64,000 nt of DNA. It comes from Zeaxanthinibacter sp. PT1. GTDB lineage: Bacteria; Bacteroidota; Bacteroidia; Flavobacteriales; Flavobacteriaceae. The first letter of the stretch is position 1. Every line of letters starts with the position of its first letter. Shown here piece by piece: positions 51,595 through 61,097 of this stretch. The notes beneath the pieces were generated by a model that ran no database searches, was not told the DNA's origin, and saw only the letters and a list, made by a program, of their open reading frames with translations. The DNA is taken from positions 620,001 to 684,000 of the forward strand of contig NZ_JAQPCN010000001.1 of the NCBI RefSeq assembly GCF_028464225.1, given 5' to 3'. A program made the position numbers and the translations under genes.

Positions 51595-52776
51595 CTATAC
51601 CATGTAAGACCGAATGGGTCTTCTTTTATTGATATAACGTACTAAATGTCGGTAGTATTTAATGAATCCAAATACAGTTATTGATATTGCCAATATAGGG
51701 GCTGATTTAAGTACAATCCCATTTTTAAATAGCCATAGTGTAATCCCAACCATAATTATAGAATATAAAAAGATGATCACTTTTCGAACGGTTCTGTAAC
51801 TGATATCCAACCTATTATCGAGATACATAAATAAAGCACTACCTAGAACGCTCAATACAAATGTAATAGCGAGAATCAGCCAGAATGAAACTTGATACAT
51901 AAACTGATTCTTTAATAACATCGCCAATATATTTGCATGAATCACTAATCCATGCATATCAGGAATACTTTTACCGGCGGTAATGCTATTTAGCGGGGTG
52001 AAATGTTTATCCTCAACGTCAAATCGATTGCCGATTGGGGTTCCAAGATAGCCCACGAGCACAATTTTATCTTTTACAAAATTGTAATTCTCAAGATTAT
52101 TTATTTCATGAAAATCAAAGGCTAAAAAGCTATTATAATTCCCATAATAGCGTATCACTCTTGAATCATTTAGTTTATTACCTATAGATTCAATTTTTCG
52201 GGAATTTCCCTCTGCAACCTTTTTAAATATTTCAAATGCAAAAGAACTGTACTTTGCCCCGTCTACCTCTTTCAATCCTTCAAACTCCCTGACAACATTC
52301 ATGTCAGTGCCAAAATCAAAATTTACATACCCTTGAGATCCATTAGTCCTAAAAACTGGATGATTTTGAAGGAGTTTTCCATCCTGAATCACCAAAGAGT
52401 TCACAATCCTTGAATCCGCAAGAACTTTTGCCAATATAGAATCAGACTGAAATTCCTTGACCTCATGAAAAATTACATCCACCCCTATAACTTTCGGATC
52501 AGCCTCTAGTAATTGATTGAGTAGATTGGCAATCGCTCCACGATCTTCTTGAGCGACATTAACTAATATTATATCGTTCTCAAGCTGATCAAGTTTGCCC
52601 ATTTCTTCAGAATAGTATACATCTAAAAAACTAAAATCCTTCAAAGCATTCACAAGCGGGTTGAAAAAATTGATATTAAAAAAGATCAACCCCAATAAAC
52701 CTATTGAGATAAACGCTAATATGGTGTTAAAAAATGCATCCCTAAATAGTAACAGCCTTTTATCTTTTTTTCCCAT
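51595..52776 (-). CDS. CHASE2-domain membrane protein
   Basis: The 393-residue protein has an N-terminal membrane segment (FNTILAFISIGLLGLIFFNI), an extracytoplasmic CHASE2 sensor (LENDIILVNVAQEDRG, DPKVIGVDVIFHE, KIVLVGYLGTPIGNRF, MHGLVIHANILAMLL), then three membrane helices near the C-terminus (FWLILAITFVLSVLGSALFM and others) and a short basic tail (NKRRPIRSYMV). It has no kinase, cyclase or GGDEF output domain, so it must work through partners. It is the last gene of an operon with a FecR-like protein, a lipoprotein and a papain-like peptidase. Confidence 0.88.
   Translation of the reverse strand: MGKKDKRLLLFRDAFFNTILAFISIGLLGLIFFNINFFNPLVNALKDFSFLDVYYSEEMGKLDQLENDIILVNVAQEDRGAIANLLNQLLEADPKVIGVDVIFHEVKEFQSDSILAKVLADSRIVNSLVIQDGKLLQNHPVFRTNGSQGYVNFDFGTDMNVVREFEGLKEVDGAKYSSFAFEIFKKVAEGNSRKIESIGNKLNDSRVIRYYGNYNSFLAFDFHEINNLENYNFVKDKIVLVGYLGTPIGNRFDVEDKHFTPLNSITAGKSIPDMHGLVIHANILAMLLKNQFMYQVSFWLILAITFVLSVLGSALFMYLDNRLDISYRTVRKVIIFLYSIIMVGITLWLFKNGIVLKSAPILAISITVFGFIKYYRHLVRYINKRRPIRSYMV
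51606..51627 (+). terminator. Hairpin terminator candidate for the CotH-like gene
   Basis: AAGACC at 51606-51611 pairs with GGTCTT at 51617-51622, loop GAATG, followed by CTTTT. It lies 12 bases after the CotH-like stop, inside the 3' end of the convergent CHASE2 gene, where it codes for residues near RRPIRS. Confidence 0.5.
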
Positions 52777-52811
52777 TGTGTTTCAAATCGAACAATGTAT
52801 GAGTGATTATT

Positions 52812-53615
52812 TTACTTAAGATTGCCTTGGAAACAATATTTAAAATCTGTACAAAGAGTTTCGCTAATCTCTTCATCAGAGTAGCCTAATGCTTTAAGAT
52901 ATTCACTTAACGCGTAGAGTTGTGATTTTAGTTCTTCAAATTCCTGTGCATTAAGCAGCTTAAAACTGTGATATTTCAGCTTTTTTAAATTTGGGAATGG
53001 ATCTGACGCTACCCCCCATTGAAATGATGAGCCTTTCTGTAGAAATATACCATCCACATAGAGTAATAATGAATTTCCGGTGATTCCAAATTTGAAAAGT
53101 TGACCAGATTGCAGATTTTCCAGAAAAAAATAATTCATCGTTGTTTTTTCAGGAATTACCCAGGAAAACTCGATCTCAGGAACAAACATATTAACCTTGT
53201 TCGCAGGTGAAAGTAGCAAGGGGGTCATACCTTCCCTATACACTACTCCAATATGGTCTTTTACTTTATCCTGTTCTGTGAATTGTTTCCATAAGTAAGA
53301 AAAATATTTTCGCATAAAAGACTCCTCAGGAGTTTCAAGACGGTATTGCCTTAAATCAGAATAAACATATACTTCAGATTTTTGTATTTCATAAATATTT
53401 CCCTCAGGACCAACTAACAAAACATAATCTTCTTCCTTTAATTCTAAAGTATCTCCTGGTGAAACTAAAGCTCCTTTAAACACCGGGCTATTCTGATTTA
53501 TTACAGGCTCGCCCCGAGCTTTGAGAACACAATAAGCAGTTTGGCTAAAACTTTCAACTGTACTCAATATGGCTATTACAGTTGTTAGAATAAAAACAAG
53601 ATTTATTTTCCCCAT
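52812..53615 (-). CDS. Secreted FecR-like hypothetical protein in the CHASE2 operon
   Basis: The 267-residue protein starts with a signal peptide ending near VESFSQTAYC. Residues about 25-85 resemble a FecR-like beta domain (GEPVINQNSPVFKGALVSPG, DTLELKEEDYVLLVGPEGNI). The rest is mixed, with a helical C-terminal end (LKSQLYALSEYLKALGYSDE). FecR-like domains are seen next to CHASE2 and peptidase genes in other groups (from memory), where they may carry a signal across the periplasm. The stop lies 35 bases from the CHASE2 start. Confidence 0.6.
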   Translation of the reverse strand: MGKINLVFILTTVIAILSTVESFSQTAYCVLKARGEPVINQNSPVFKGALVSPGDTLELKEEDYVLLVGPEGNIYEIQKSEVYVYSDLRQYRLETPEESFMRKYFSYLWKQFTEQDKVKDHIGVVYREGMTPLLLSPANKVNMFVPEIEFSWVIPEKTTMNYFFLENLQSGQLFKFGITGNSLLLYVDGIFLQKGSSFQWGVASDPFPNLKKLKYHSFKLLNAQEFEELKSQLYALSEYLKALGYSDEEISETLCTDFKYCFQGNLK

Positions 53616-53668
53616 AATAAATATTCACACCAGCGATTAAACTTCCTTATGTGCCAAATTTGAGCTTC

Positions 53669-54157
53669 TCAAGAATTCTTCATGAATTTTCTAAACCTTT
53701 CGGTTGTCCTGATAAGTTGTTGCCCTTCTAAATTAATAAAACTTAATACCGAGTAATCCTCATTCATTAGAATTATTAATCTTTGGGTTCCCTTAGTAAG
53801 TACAAATTGAGTATGGGGAATAAACCCATTTGTAAAAGAATCTTCCCAGTCGTATGAACTATCTTGATTTAGCATGTTCAGCATCCGTTTTATCGTAGTC
53901 TTTTCTGGCTGATTAGCTGACGAAAGTTTATTAGAAAACTCGTTTGTAGTGCCTTCAATTAGTGTAGGTGTAATATGAAACTTATGTACCTCAGGAGAAG
54001 CACTGAGCACTTCATATTTATCAGAATTAAGAAAATTGATCAGCTGTCTGGGTGTTCCATCACCAACCTCCTGGTCAACCTCAATTGTACCCCAATCCAA
54101 GCATTGGCAAGAAAGCATGCATAATATTAAAATCAGGAAATAAGATGAGTTTTTCAT
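53669..54157 (-). CDS. Small lipoprotein in the CHASE2 operon (162 residues)
   Basis: The signal SSYFLILILCMLSCQCLDWG gives a lipobox with two close cysteines (SCQC). The mature part is mixed and soluble (VGDGTPRQLINFLNSDKYEV, TEFSNKLSSANQ-like region, HTQFVLTKGTQRLIILMNED). No domain was recognised. It lies 4 bases after the peptidase stop, so it is co-expressed with it, and may be an inhibitor, a substrate or an anchor for the peptidase (inference). Confidence 0.65.
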   Translation of the reverse strand: MKNSSYFLILILCMLSCQCLDWGTIEVDQEVGDGTPRQLINFLNSDKYEVLSASPEVHKFHITPTLIEGTTNEFSNKLSSANQPEKTTIKRMLNMLNQDSSYDWEDSFTNGFIPHTQFVLTKGTQRLIILMNEDYSVLSFINLEGQQLIRTTERFRKFMKNS

Positions 54158-54161
54158 AATA

Positions 54162-55595
54162 TCAACTCCTACGAATATCTAATACCATCAAAGCCATACT
54201 GCCTTTTACAAACTCTGCTTTAAACCCCATTTGATCATCCTGTAATAATATTTCCTCTCTAGGGATCAGCTGATCCTTGAAGGTTATGTATAACCTATCA
54301 GTTAATGTGCCTTGCAAATTTTGCAGCTTTTCTATGGCAGCATCGATATCAATTTGTTCGAGTGAAAAAATTACTATAGTGTAATCAGAGGGCACCATCT
54401 TGTTTAACCGGAAATAATAATTTTCCTTTGGAACTACAACTGATGTATTTTCTTCACTTATGAAGGGACTTATATTCTTTTTATTTGGAAAAAGCAGGTT
54501 TACTGTGTCTTTATCTGCTCCAATCACATATACATAAGAAGGTGTACTAACATTAGCATACATCCGGTACCTTGTATTAATAGGGAAGATTCCTTCAGTT
54601 CGGTAATCACCAATGCTCTGTGGAATGCTATCGGCCACAACATCTTGAAATCCCAAAACACTCTCACCATAATCCCCAGAAAGTTTATCGACATCCATGG
54701 TCGTACCATCCCTCAACCTTAAATCTAACTTTCCGGCAAGCTTCTTAGTTTCTTTTTTTTCCGGAGCAACCGGAGGTATCATCTCATATGCATAGGGAGT
54801 GTAGTTGATAAAGTCAGGATAGCGTACCCAGATAAACCCGTCATTCCCCCATTCGTTTCCCCAACTGTTCACGATTTCAAAAGCACCTCCATATTTTTCA
54901 TCATCATAACCCACCACACACATTGCATGCCCACCAGTTATACCTAAAGAATCAGGTTCAAATACATTGCTAGCGCTATAGAAGGAGTTTTCTACCTTAA
55001 ATCCAATAATTACAGGATTCCCATTAGTCAGTGATCGTTTAACGGATTCCAATTTTACCTCATCACTTTCGTCCATCTGAAAAAGCCGTACATAATCACG
55101 TAAGCGATTTTCCTGGGCTTTGAGTTTTATACTATCTGGAATTGCCGTGTCGCACATAACATCATAGTCTCGCAAATATGGTGTCCCTTCGTCAACCATT
55201 ACCTTAAGTGCTTTATCAATATAAGCGCCTCCCTGGCAATTATAATCGTCATCCCTATTGGCGTTTAAATACACAAATACTGGAGCGAATGTATTCTCAG
55301 AAATCCGAGCTTTATCCTTTAAGTTTTTCTGTCGCGCATTAATCATAGTTCTACCATAATATGCACTGGACCATCCTACACAGGTGCCGTAACCCCCTTG
55401 ATCTCTAATCTCAGGAACAAAAGCTTTTAAAGATGCCATAGGTATATCGGACACGACATCTTGAAAGGCAAGGTTTCTCGCTTTCATAGGTGTTGATGCG
55501 TATGCTTCATCATCAAACAGAAGGCCTGTCGGTTTTTGGCCAAGGGCATTGTTAATTGAAAAGATGACAACTAATAGGGAAATAATGGCTTTCAT
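54162..55595 (-). CDS. Papain-like (C1) cysteine peptidase with DUF4384-like C-terminal domain
   Basis: The 477-residue protein has a signal peptide (MKAIISLLVVIFSINNALGQ). The C1 peptidase triad is visible: Cys72 in GYGTCVGWSSA, His223 in GGHAMCVVGYDD and Asn243 in NSWGNEWG. From about 290 a second domain (FPINTRYRMYANVSTPSYVY, VNLLFPNKKN, NYYFRLNKMVPSDYTIVIFS) resembles DUF4384, a partner of caspase-like and CHASE2 proteins. It heads the four-gene operon. Export to the periplasm is expected; self- or partner-processing triggered by CHASE2 sensing is a hypothesis. Confidence 0.88.
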   Translation of the reverse strand: MKAIISLLVVIFSINNALGQKPTGLLFDDEAYASTPMKARNLAFQDVVSDIPMASLKAFVPEIRDQGGYGTCVGWSSAYYGRTMINARQKNLKDKARISENTFAPVFVYLNANRDDDYNCQGGAYIDKALKVMVDEGTPYLRDYDVMCDTAIPDSIKLKAQENRLRDYVRLFQMDESDEVKLESVKRSLTNGNPVIIGFKVENSFYSASNVFEPDSLGITGGHAMCVVGYDDEKYGGAFEIVNSWGNEWGNDGFIWVRYPDFINYTPYAYEMIPPVAPEKKETKKLAGKLDLRLRDGTTMDVDKLSGDYGESVLGFQDVVADSIPQSIGDYRTEGIFPINTRYRMYANVSTPSYVYVIGADKDTVNLLFPNKKNISPFISEENTSVVVPKENYYFRLNKMVPSDYTIVIFSLEQIDIDAAIEKLQNLQGTLTDRLYITFKDQLIPREEILLQDDQMGFKAEFVKGSMALMVLDIRRS

Positions 55596-56052
55596 CAGGC
55601 GGTTTTTTTAAGTTATCTTTAACAAATTAGTAAATTCTAAACTATTTTCACAAAAAAAATAGAATATAATCATCTCTTATTGTGTAATTTACATGGGATA
55701 AATTAGAATTTTGCAATTATCTCCAGCTCATCCTAATGTCAACAAAACTGTTTATTCCTTAGAATTTCTAACATTCTTCAAACCAATCTGCTACTCATTT
55801 TCAGACAACATTCATTATTACTTCGTGTGACTAACAAAACGAGAAGAGTAATGCAATTATCATAAAGATCTTATGGCTGGAGATCCAGTTTACAGCAACC
55901 TAATCTCACTTCACCTGTAGATTCTTAGAAAATACTTGTTGTTCAGCAGAACCTGTAGAGCTCCAACAGCTTTCTGGAGTTAAATCTCAAGTCGCCGAAG
56001 GTGGCTTCTTAGAGTGAAACTTTCCAGTTAAGACATAAACTGTCAATTCAAA
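55596..56052. other. Upstream region of the peptidase operon
   Basis: AT-rich with no gene, repeat or RNA recognised. The ~100 bases next to 55595 should contain the operon promoter. Confidence 0.35.
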
Positions 56053-56670
56053 CCCTCCGTCTCCCGGTACCCGGGAGACACCCCCCTTTAACTAAAGGGA
56101 GGAGCTGCATTCCTAATCACCTTACAGAGTAGTTCCCTCTCCGTCTCCGACGAGTGAACGTAGAGAACGAGAGGAAGACGCAGGGCTGGCCCGCCCGTAC
56201 CGAACGGCACGTTCGGGCGGGGGTGAGGGCCGGGCCCTAAAGGGCCGTTTGAGGTTTGATGTTTGGGGTTCGATACTCGTGGGTAATTATAACCCTTTCT
56301 GTCCCTCGCCTGCAAGGCGGCCAAATAAACCCTCCGTCTCCCACTCCCCGGGAGACACCTCCATTTAAATAAAGGGAGGAGCTGCGAGCAAGTAGACCTC
56401 GAACCTTGCCCTGAGCGCCCGCCCGCCTGAATGGACCCAGTCCGGGCAGGAACGTACCGTCCGGTACGGGCGGGAAGTCGAAGGGCTCGAACATCGAACC
56501 TCGAACTTGTACAACATCCCCCTCGCTACTACTCATTGTATTCGTAGTAGCTCTTCTCCCCTTGGAAGGGGGTATCCCCATCCTCAAATAGCGACCCCGC
56601 CCAAGCCTTGCGGCTTATTCGGGCAGGCCGCCAACCCGCCCGCTCGAACCTCGAACTTCGAACTTTAAAG
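56053..56670. repeat. Mosaic of intergenic repeats
   Basis: In order: family C (56053-56108; CTCCCGGTACCCGGGAG hairpin then CCCTTTAACTAAAGGG), family E (56137-56188; gtctccgacga ... gaggaagacgcagggct), palindrome A (56190-56221), gtttgaggtttgatgtttgg words, family C again (56329-56385), a composite palindrome A in the ccctgagcg/agtcgaaggg target (56409-56487), tcgaac words, the ttcgtagtagctct/ccttggaaggggg block (56515-56580) and a diverged palindrome (56596-56640). No gene is supported here. Confidence 0.65.
56190..56221. repeat. GC-rich palindrome (family A), stand-alone
   Basis: CCCGCCCGTACCGAACGG and its partner GGGCGGG arm follow directly after a family E block. The same E-then-A order is found at 61488-61549, so the two travel together. 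Confidence 0.75.
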
Positions 56671-59526
56671 CTACCCCACCTTACTCGGCAGCAACCCAAA
56701 CTTCTCCTTAAAACTTTTGGTGAAATAGGACAGGTTAGAATATCCGACAGAATACGCGATCTCTGAGACCGAGCCCACCTTGTTTTCCAGCATTTTCCTG
56801 GCTTCGTTCAGCCTGATCTCCACGATCAGCTGGTTGGTACTCTTATCGGTCAGGGCCTTCAGTTTGCGATGCAGCTGCGAGCGACTAAATCCTACCGTCC
56901 TGGCGATATCTTCGACGGACAGTAACTCGTCATCCAGCCTCTCCCGGATCACTTTAAAAACCTGCTGCAAGAACTTGTCGTCCAGAGATGTCAGCTCCAG
57001 GTCATCCACCAGTATGCTGTCCAGCTGCTTAAATTGCTCCCAGATCTTTCGCCTGGCTTCTACCAGGTTCCTTGCACGGAGCAGTAGCTCGTCCGCACTG
57101 AAAGGTTTAGTGATATAGGCATCTGCCCCCTGGGTCAGTCCCTCCATCTTGTTGGCTTGTCCTGCTTTGGCCGTCAAAAGGATGATTGGGATATGGCTGG
57201 TCTTGTTGTTGTTCTTCAGGCTATGGCAGAGCGCATACCCATCCTTGCCGGGCATCATCACATCGCTGACGATCACATCCGGGATATGCTCCAGTGCCAT
57301 TCGCTCTCCCTGCAAACCGTCCCTAGCCAGGTTTACCCTGTATGCCCCCTCCAGGATTCCTGCCACGTAGGAACGGAGATCTTCATTGTCTTCAACAACA
57401 AGGGCCAGGGGCAGTTCATTATTAAGAGGAGTACCTAGTTCCACTGCCGGAAGTTCTGTATGAATTTCATCCGGGGAAGTCTTTGGCCCAGGAGAGAGGT
57501 CAGTATCGAGCTCTCCCTGCAAGATATTTGCAGATACGGGAAGCCGGACTTTAAAAGTGGTACCCTTACCCTTATGGCTGTTTACGCTGATCTGCCCGCC
57601 GTGCAGGTCTACCAGCTCTTTTACCAGGGCAAGACCAATTCCACTACCTTTTTCTTCGGTTCCTTCTACCCGGTAGAAACGGTCAAAAATATGTTGTACC
57701 GCTTCCTGGTCTATCCCTTTCCCCGTGTCCGAAATAGAGAGGACCAGGTGTTTCTCCTCGAAAACAACGCCCACGGTCACAGCTCCGCCGGGGGGCGTAA
57801 ACTTAAAAGCGTTTGACAAGAGGTTACTCACGATCTTCTCCAGCTTGTCCCGGTCATAGCAGGCTTGGTCCATCTCATGCGGGAAACTGGTATTCAGGCT
57901 GATGTTTTGCCGTTCGGCCATACTTTCAAAAGAATAGACCAGGGCCCTGAGGTAGGCAATGATCCCCCCTTGCTTCAGTTGTAAATGCACATTACCGCTT
58001 TCTAATCTTGAAAGATCCAATAATTGATCTACGAGCGACTGTAGGCGTATTGCGTTCTTCTTAATCATTTCATGTGATCTTGCCGGTAAAACCACGGCCT
58101 TTCCCGGTTCTCCAGGCTTGGCCTGCTGCAGCGGTCCCAGGATAAGGGAGAGCGGTGTCCTGAACTCGTGGCTGATGTTCGCAAAGAAGCGGGTCTTCAC
58201 CTCGTCCAAATCACGAATTCGTTGCATTTCTGCTTGTGAACGCTCAAAAGATAATTGATCCTCGGCCGCTTTTTTACGTAATTGCTGTTGCCTGAAGGCA
58301 ATTCCGAAGGAGTAGGCAACTATCTGTATCAAAATGCCAAAAGTATAGGGATCAAAACCCGGGTTTATGATTTCTTCAGACCAGAGTCCTCCCAGGAGGG
58401 TACAGGTGGTCGCCAGTATTGCTCCAATCCCGAAGTAGCGGGCAAAAGGGTCCTTTTGCATTGCTATAGCCGTAGCGAGGACCAGCCCCAGTATAGAAAA
58501 GAAAATAATGAAATAATAGTGGTATCCGGTGTCCGTAGTCATGATCTCAGGATTCCAGAAATTTACATATAGAATGGTGATCACCAGCTTTACGATCATG
58601 AGTATAGGAAGCGCCAGGAGGAACTTGTCCAGGAGCGGAAACTTTTCTTTAGACTTTATAAATGCTCTCCCAAAAAACCAGAACGTATACAACATACTGT
58701 TGGGAATAAGCAGCCATACTGTGAACCGCCATTGCGGGTATTCCCCCAACAAGAATTTGGTGTCTAGGCCTACCGTCATCACCTGGGTAAGGGTACAGAA
58801 GAGCAGCCAGAGAGAAAACCATAGAAAGATTCTCTCTCGGGTATACACCCACATGAGAAAATGGTATAGCAGCGTGATAAAGCTTATGCCCAGTACAAAC
58901 CAGAGAAAAACAATATTGGAAGGGTTAACGGGGAAGTAATCCGCATAAGACGGGTGTCGTAACGATAGGTTAAAATAAGGCCAATACCCGAAACTGTTAG
59001 AGGTCACGCGGATTATAAATGTAGCCGTCTCCCCTGCTTCGAGATCAAGTCTAACCCGGTTAATATTCCAGGGTTCAGGGATCTCCCGTTCAGAAGCCGG
59101 GTAATCTACCCCTGTTTTGCTGTGCCTCTGCAGCTCGCCATCAACAACTTTAAACACATCGACATTCCCGTTGCTACGATCCCAGAAAATACTATTCATA
59201 AGGGGATCTTCCAGGTGTAATTCCCAGCCTTGGATTTCCCTGTCGCTGTGTAGCAAGACCTTTCCCCAATATACCGTCGAAATCTCCAGGTTTTCACCCA
59301 ACTCGGCCCTCTTCACAAAATCTCCAGCGGGTTTTTGATGTACCTCTTCCCAGCTTAACTTACCCTCCTCGTCCACAAGTATATCCAGGTGTTCCATTAA
59401 GGGCTGCACCGGGTAGTCCGGGTTCACCTGGTACACTTCCTGCCCGCTAAGCCGGAATACTGCACAGCAAAGCAGCAGCAAAAAGCTGCTACTCCAGGAA
59501 AACAGGTATGGTTTGGTGCCGGTCAT
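56671..59526 (-). CDS. Hybrid two-component sensor (7TM-DISM, HisKA, HATPase, REC, AraC HTH)
   Basis: I prefer the ATG at 59526 (MTGTKPYLFSWSSSFLLLLC) because it begins a signal peptide; the longer frame starts at 59562. Domains in order: extracytoplasmic 7TMR-DISMED2-like beta domain, seven membrane helices, HisKA with the phospho-His in FFANISHEFRTPLSLI, HATPase (SNLLSNAFKFTPPGG, GSGIGLALVKELVDLHGG), a receiver with Asp in VIVSDVMMPGKDGYAL, and a C-terminal AraC HTH (VGFSRSQLHRKLKALTDKST, VGYSNLSYFTKSFKEKFG). One protein thus senses and regulates transcription, typical of Bacteroidota polymer-responsive systems. The ligand and target genes are not visible. Confidence 0.93.
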   Translation of the reverse strand: MTGTKPYLFSWSSSFLLLLCCAVFRLSGQEVYQVNPDYPVQPLMEHLDILVDEEGKLSWEEVHQKPAGDFVKRAELGENLEISTVYWGKVLLHSDREIQGWELHLEDPLMNSIFWDRSNGNVDVFKVVDGELQRHSKTGVDYPASEREIPEPWNINRVRLDLEAGETATFIIRVTSNSFGYWPYFNLSLRHPSYADYFPVNPSNIVFLWFVLGISFITLLYHFLMWVYTRERIFLWFSLWLLFCTLTQVMTVGLDTKFLLGEYPQWRFTVWLLIPNSMLYTFWFFGRAFIKSKEKFPLLDKFLLALPILMIVKLVITILYVNFWNPEIMTTDTGYHYYFIIFFSILGLVLATAIAMQKDPFARYFGIGAILATTCTLLGGLWSEEIINPGFDPYTFGILIQIVAYSFGIAFRQQQLRKKAAEDQLSFERSQAEMQRIRDLDEVKTRFFANISHEFRTPLSLILGPLQQAKPGEPGKAVVLPARSHEMIKKNAIRLQSLVDQLLDLSRLESGNVHLQLKQGGIIAYLRALVYSFESMAERQNISLNTSFPHEMDQACYDRDKLEKIVSNLLSNAFKFTPPGGAVTVGVVFEEKHLVLSISDTGKGIDQEAVQHIFDRFYRVEGTEEKGSGIGLALVKELVDLHGGQISVNSHKGKGTTFKVRLPVSANILQGELDTDLSPGPKTSPDEIHTELPAVELGTPLNNELPLALVVEDNEDLRSYVAGILEGAYRVNLARDGLQGERMALEHIPDVIVSDVMMPGKDGYALCHSLKNNNKTSHIPIILLTAKAGQANKMEGLTQGADAYITKPFSADELLLRARNLVEARRKIWEQFKQLDSILVDDLELTSLDDKFLQQVFKVIRERLDDELLSVEDIARTVGFSRSQLHRKLKALTDKSTNQLIVEIRLNEARKMLENKVGSVSEIAYSVGYSNLSYFTKSFKEKFGLLPSKVG

Positions 59527-59584
59527 TGCTATAAAGTTCACGACACCCAGTGGGGCAGGCATCGTGAACCTCGTAAAAAAGTTA

Positions 59585-60361
59585 CTAAAATTCTTCCAGA
59601 CCTTCCATCAAGATGGTGTATATCCCGGTCTCTTCATCAAAACAGATCGTAAGCTCATCCGGATACATCCCCGGAGTCTGGTAGGCTTCGGGCCTTCGGA
59701 TCTCGTAAGACACACGTTCTTTAGTGAGCAGGAAATCCCGGGTCACCATGGGTTCCAGGAAATTCATTAACCCGTTATATTTACCGTAAATAAAGGTGTA
59801 AGTAAAGATCCCGGTACCAGCGATCTCGGGCGAAAGTAGGTCGATGATATGCGCTCCCATCCGTGGCACTCCCCCGGGAGTCTCCAGGTACATAGGCGGC
59901 AGGTTGATCCCCGGTAGCGGTTTATTGAACTCGGCTTCATCGGTTGGCCCGATGCCGTCCCGTTCGGCCATGGAGATCATGTAAAAGTGGATATCAAAAT
60001 GCGGCAGGTCGTACACCCCGGGTGGTTCGTGTCCCATTTCATTCCAGTCCAGCGTTACATGGTCATAGGGCGCAACAGGTTTTCCCCCGGGTAATTGTAA
60101 GACGGTTTCATGCGCGTGGGCATGGCCGCTTGGCAGGTTCTCCAAGGCAGCTTTGGTAAACTGTATTCCAATGGCCAGTGGGTTCCCGTAGTGATCAGTC
60201 TTTACAATGGTCCAGGCTTGCCCGTCCCCTATATTTACTTTTTCGCCAGTGTATTTAACTTGTTGTTCTTCGTGGTCGTACTCGGCTCCTTCCCCGTAAT
60301 ACTTGCAACCCTGAAATGCCAATAGGCAAAAAAGCAGGGTTATGAATTTAATTGTTCTCAT
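59585..60361 (-). CDS. DUF5602-like lipoprotein
   Basis: The 258-residue protein has the signal MRTIKFITLLFCLLAFQGCK with a lipobox ending at Cys19. The mature protein has several metal-ligand-like clusters: GHAHAHETVLQLP, DHVTLDWNEMGHEPPGVYDL and HFDIHFYMIS, in line with the DUF5602 family (name from memory). The function is unknown; the conserved His and Glu suggest metal binding. It ends 58 bases before the hybrid sensor start and may share its transcript. Confidence 0.7.
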   Translation of the reverse strand: MRTIKFITLLFCLLAFQGCKYYGEGAEYDHEEQQVKYTGEKVNIGDGQAWTIVKTDHYGNPLAIGIQFTKAALENLPSGHAHAHETVLQLPGGKPVAPYDHVTLDWNEMGHEPPGVYDLPHFDIHFYMISMAERDGIGPTDEAEFNKPLPGINLPPMYLETPGGVPRMGAHIIDLLSPEIAGTGIFTYTFIYGKYNGLMNFLEPMVTRDFLLTKERVSYEIRRPEAYQTPGMYPDELTICFDEETGIYTILMEGLEEF

Positions 60362-60554
60362 AAGGCTTTCATTTTGTGGTTTACCTAAAGGTTTCCAATT
60401 ATTCCCGGAAAGATTAACCCAATTGTTTCACCCTATAACACTGTTGTTGCAGCAGCTGGCGGATGCGACAAAAGTGGTATCCCCTGCAACCCTTCTATTA
60501 AAGCTTACAAGCTCGCTACACTAGTTTTATAACATCCTTTAAAACCATACGATT

Positions 60555-61091
60555 ATGAAACGAAACGAATTTTTTAAGTCGACCCTGGCTTTCGGTGTAG
60601 GGATGATGGCCATACCCCAGTTAGCCACCGCCGGGATCAAAAAGACTTTTGGTAAAAAGCAACCGAGGATAATAAGGTCTTCGGACGGGGAAGCTCATAA
60701 TGTGCTGGGCGACCATATGACCTTTAAGCTTACCGGGGCAGATACTAACGGGGCCTTTACCCTGATCGAAGAACTGAATGAGCCCGGGACTATGATTCCC
60801 ATGCATGTACATGACGATGAGGATGAAGTCTTCAAGGTACTTGAGGGCCAACTGGAACTCACGGTAGGTGGAGAGACCACGGTATTAAAAGCAGGAGACC
60901 TGGCCTATGGTCCCAAGGGAGTTCCCCACAGCTGGAAAGTAGTGGGAGATGAAAAAGCCCGGGTCATCCTTAGCGTTTTCCCTTCCGGTATCGAAGAGAT
61001 GTTCCGCGAACTGGGCGCTATGCCCCCGGGGCCTCCCAATTTTGAAAAGGTCAGCGAGATCTGCGGCAGGTACAATATTCGCTTCGTGTAA
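60555..61091 (+). CDS. Exported cupin-domain protein
   Basis: The 178-residue protein starts with an N-terminal export-like segment (RNEFFKSTLAFGVGMMAIPQ, without a clear twin Arg). The cupin core shows MIPMHVHDDEDEVFKVLEG (His84, His86 and an acidic cluster) and AYGPKGVPHSWKV with the second-motif His. It is a small one-domain beta-barrel that probably binds a metal. The substrate is unknown. It is followed by a hairpin terminator and divergent from the DUF5602-like gene. Confidence 0.85.
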   Translation: MKRNEFFKSTLAFGVGMMAIPQLATAGIKKTFGKKQPRIIRSSDGEAHNVLGDHMTFKLTGADTNGAFTLIEELNEPGTMIPMHVHDDEDEVFKVLEGQLELTVGGETTVLKAGDLAYGPKGVPHSWKVVGDEKARVILSVFPSGIEEMFRELGAMPPGPPNFEKVSEICGRYNIRFV

Positions 61092-61097
61092 GATTTA

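Noticed and set aside
56053-56670. CRISPR-like array
   Set aside because: The repeats here are different palindromic families in a mosaic order without regular spacing.
57460-57816. Plus-strand ORFs inside the hybrid sensor
   Set aside because: They overlap the conserved HATPase and linker region of the sensor and have no domain of their own.
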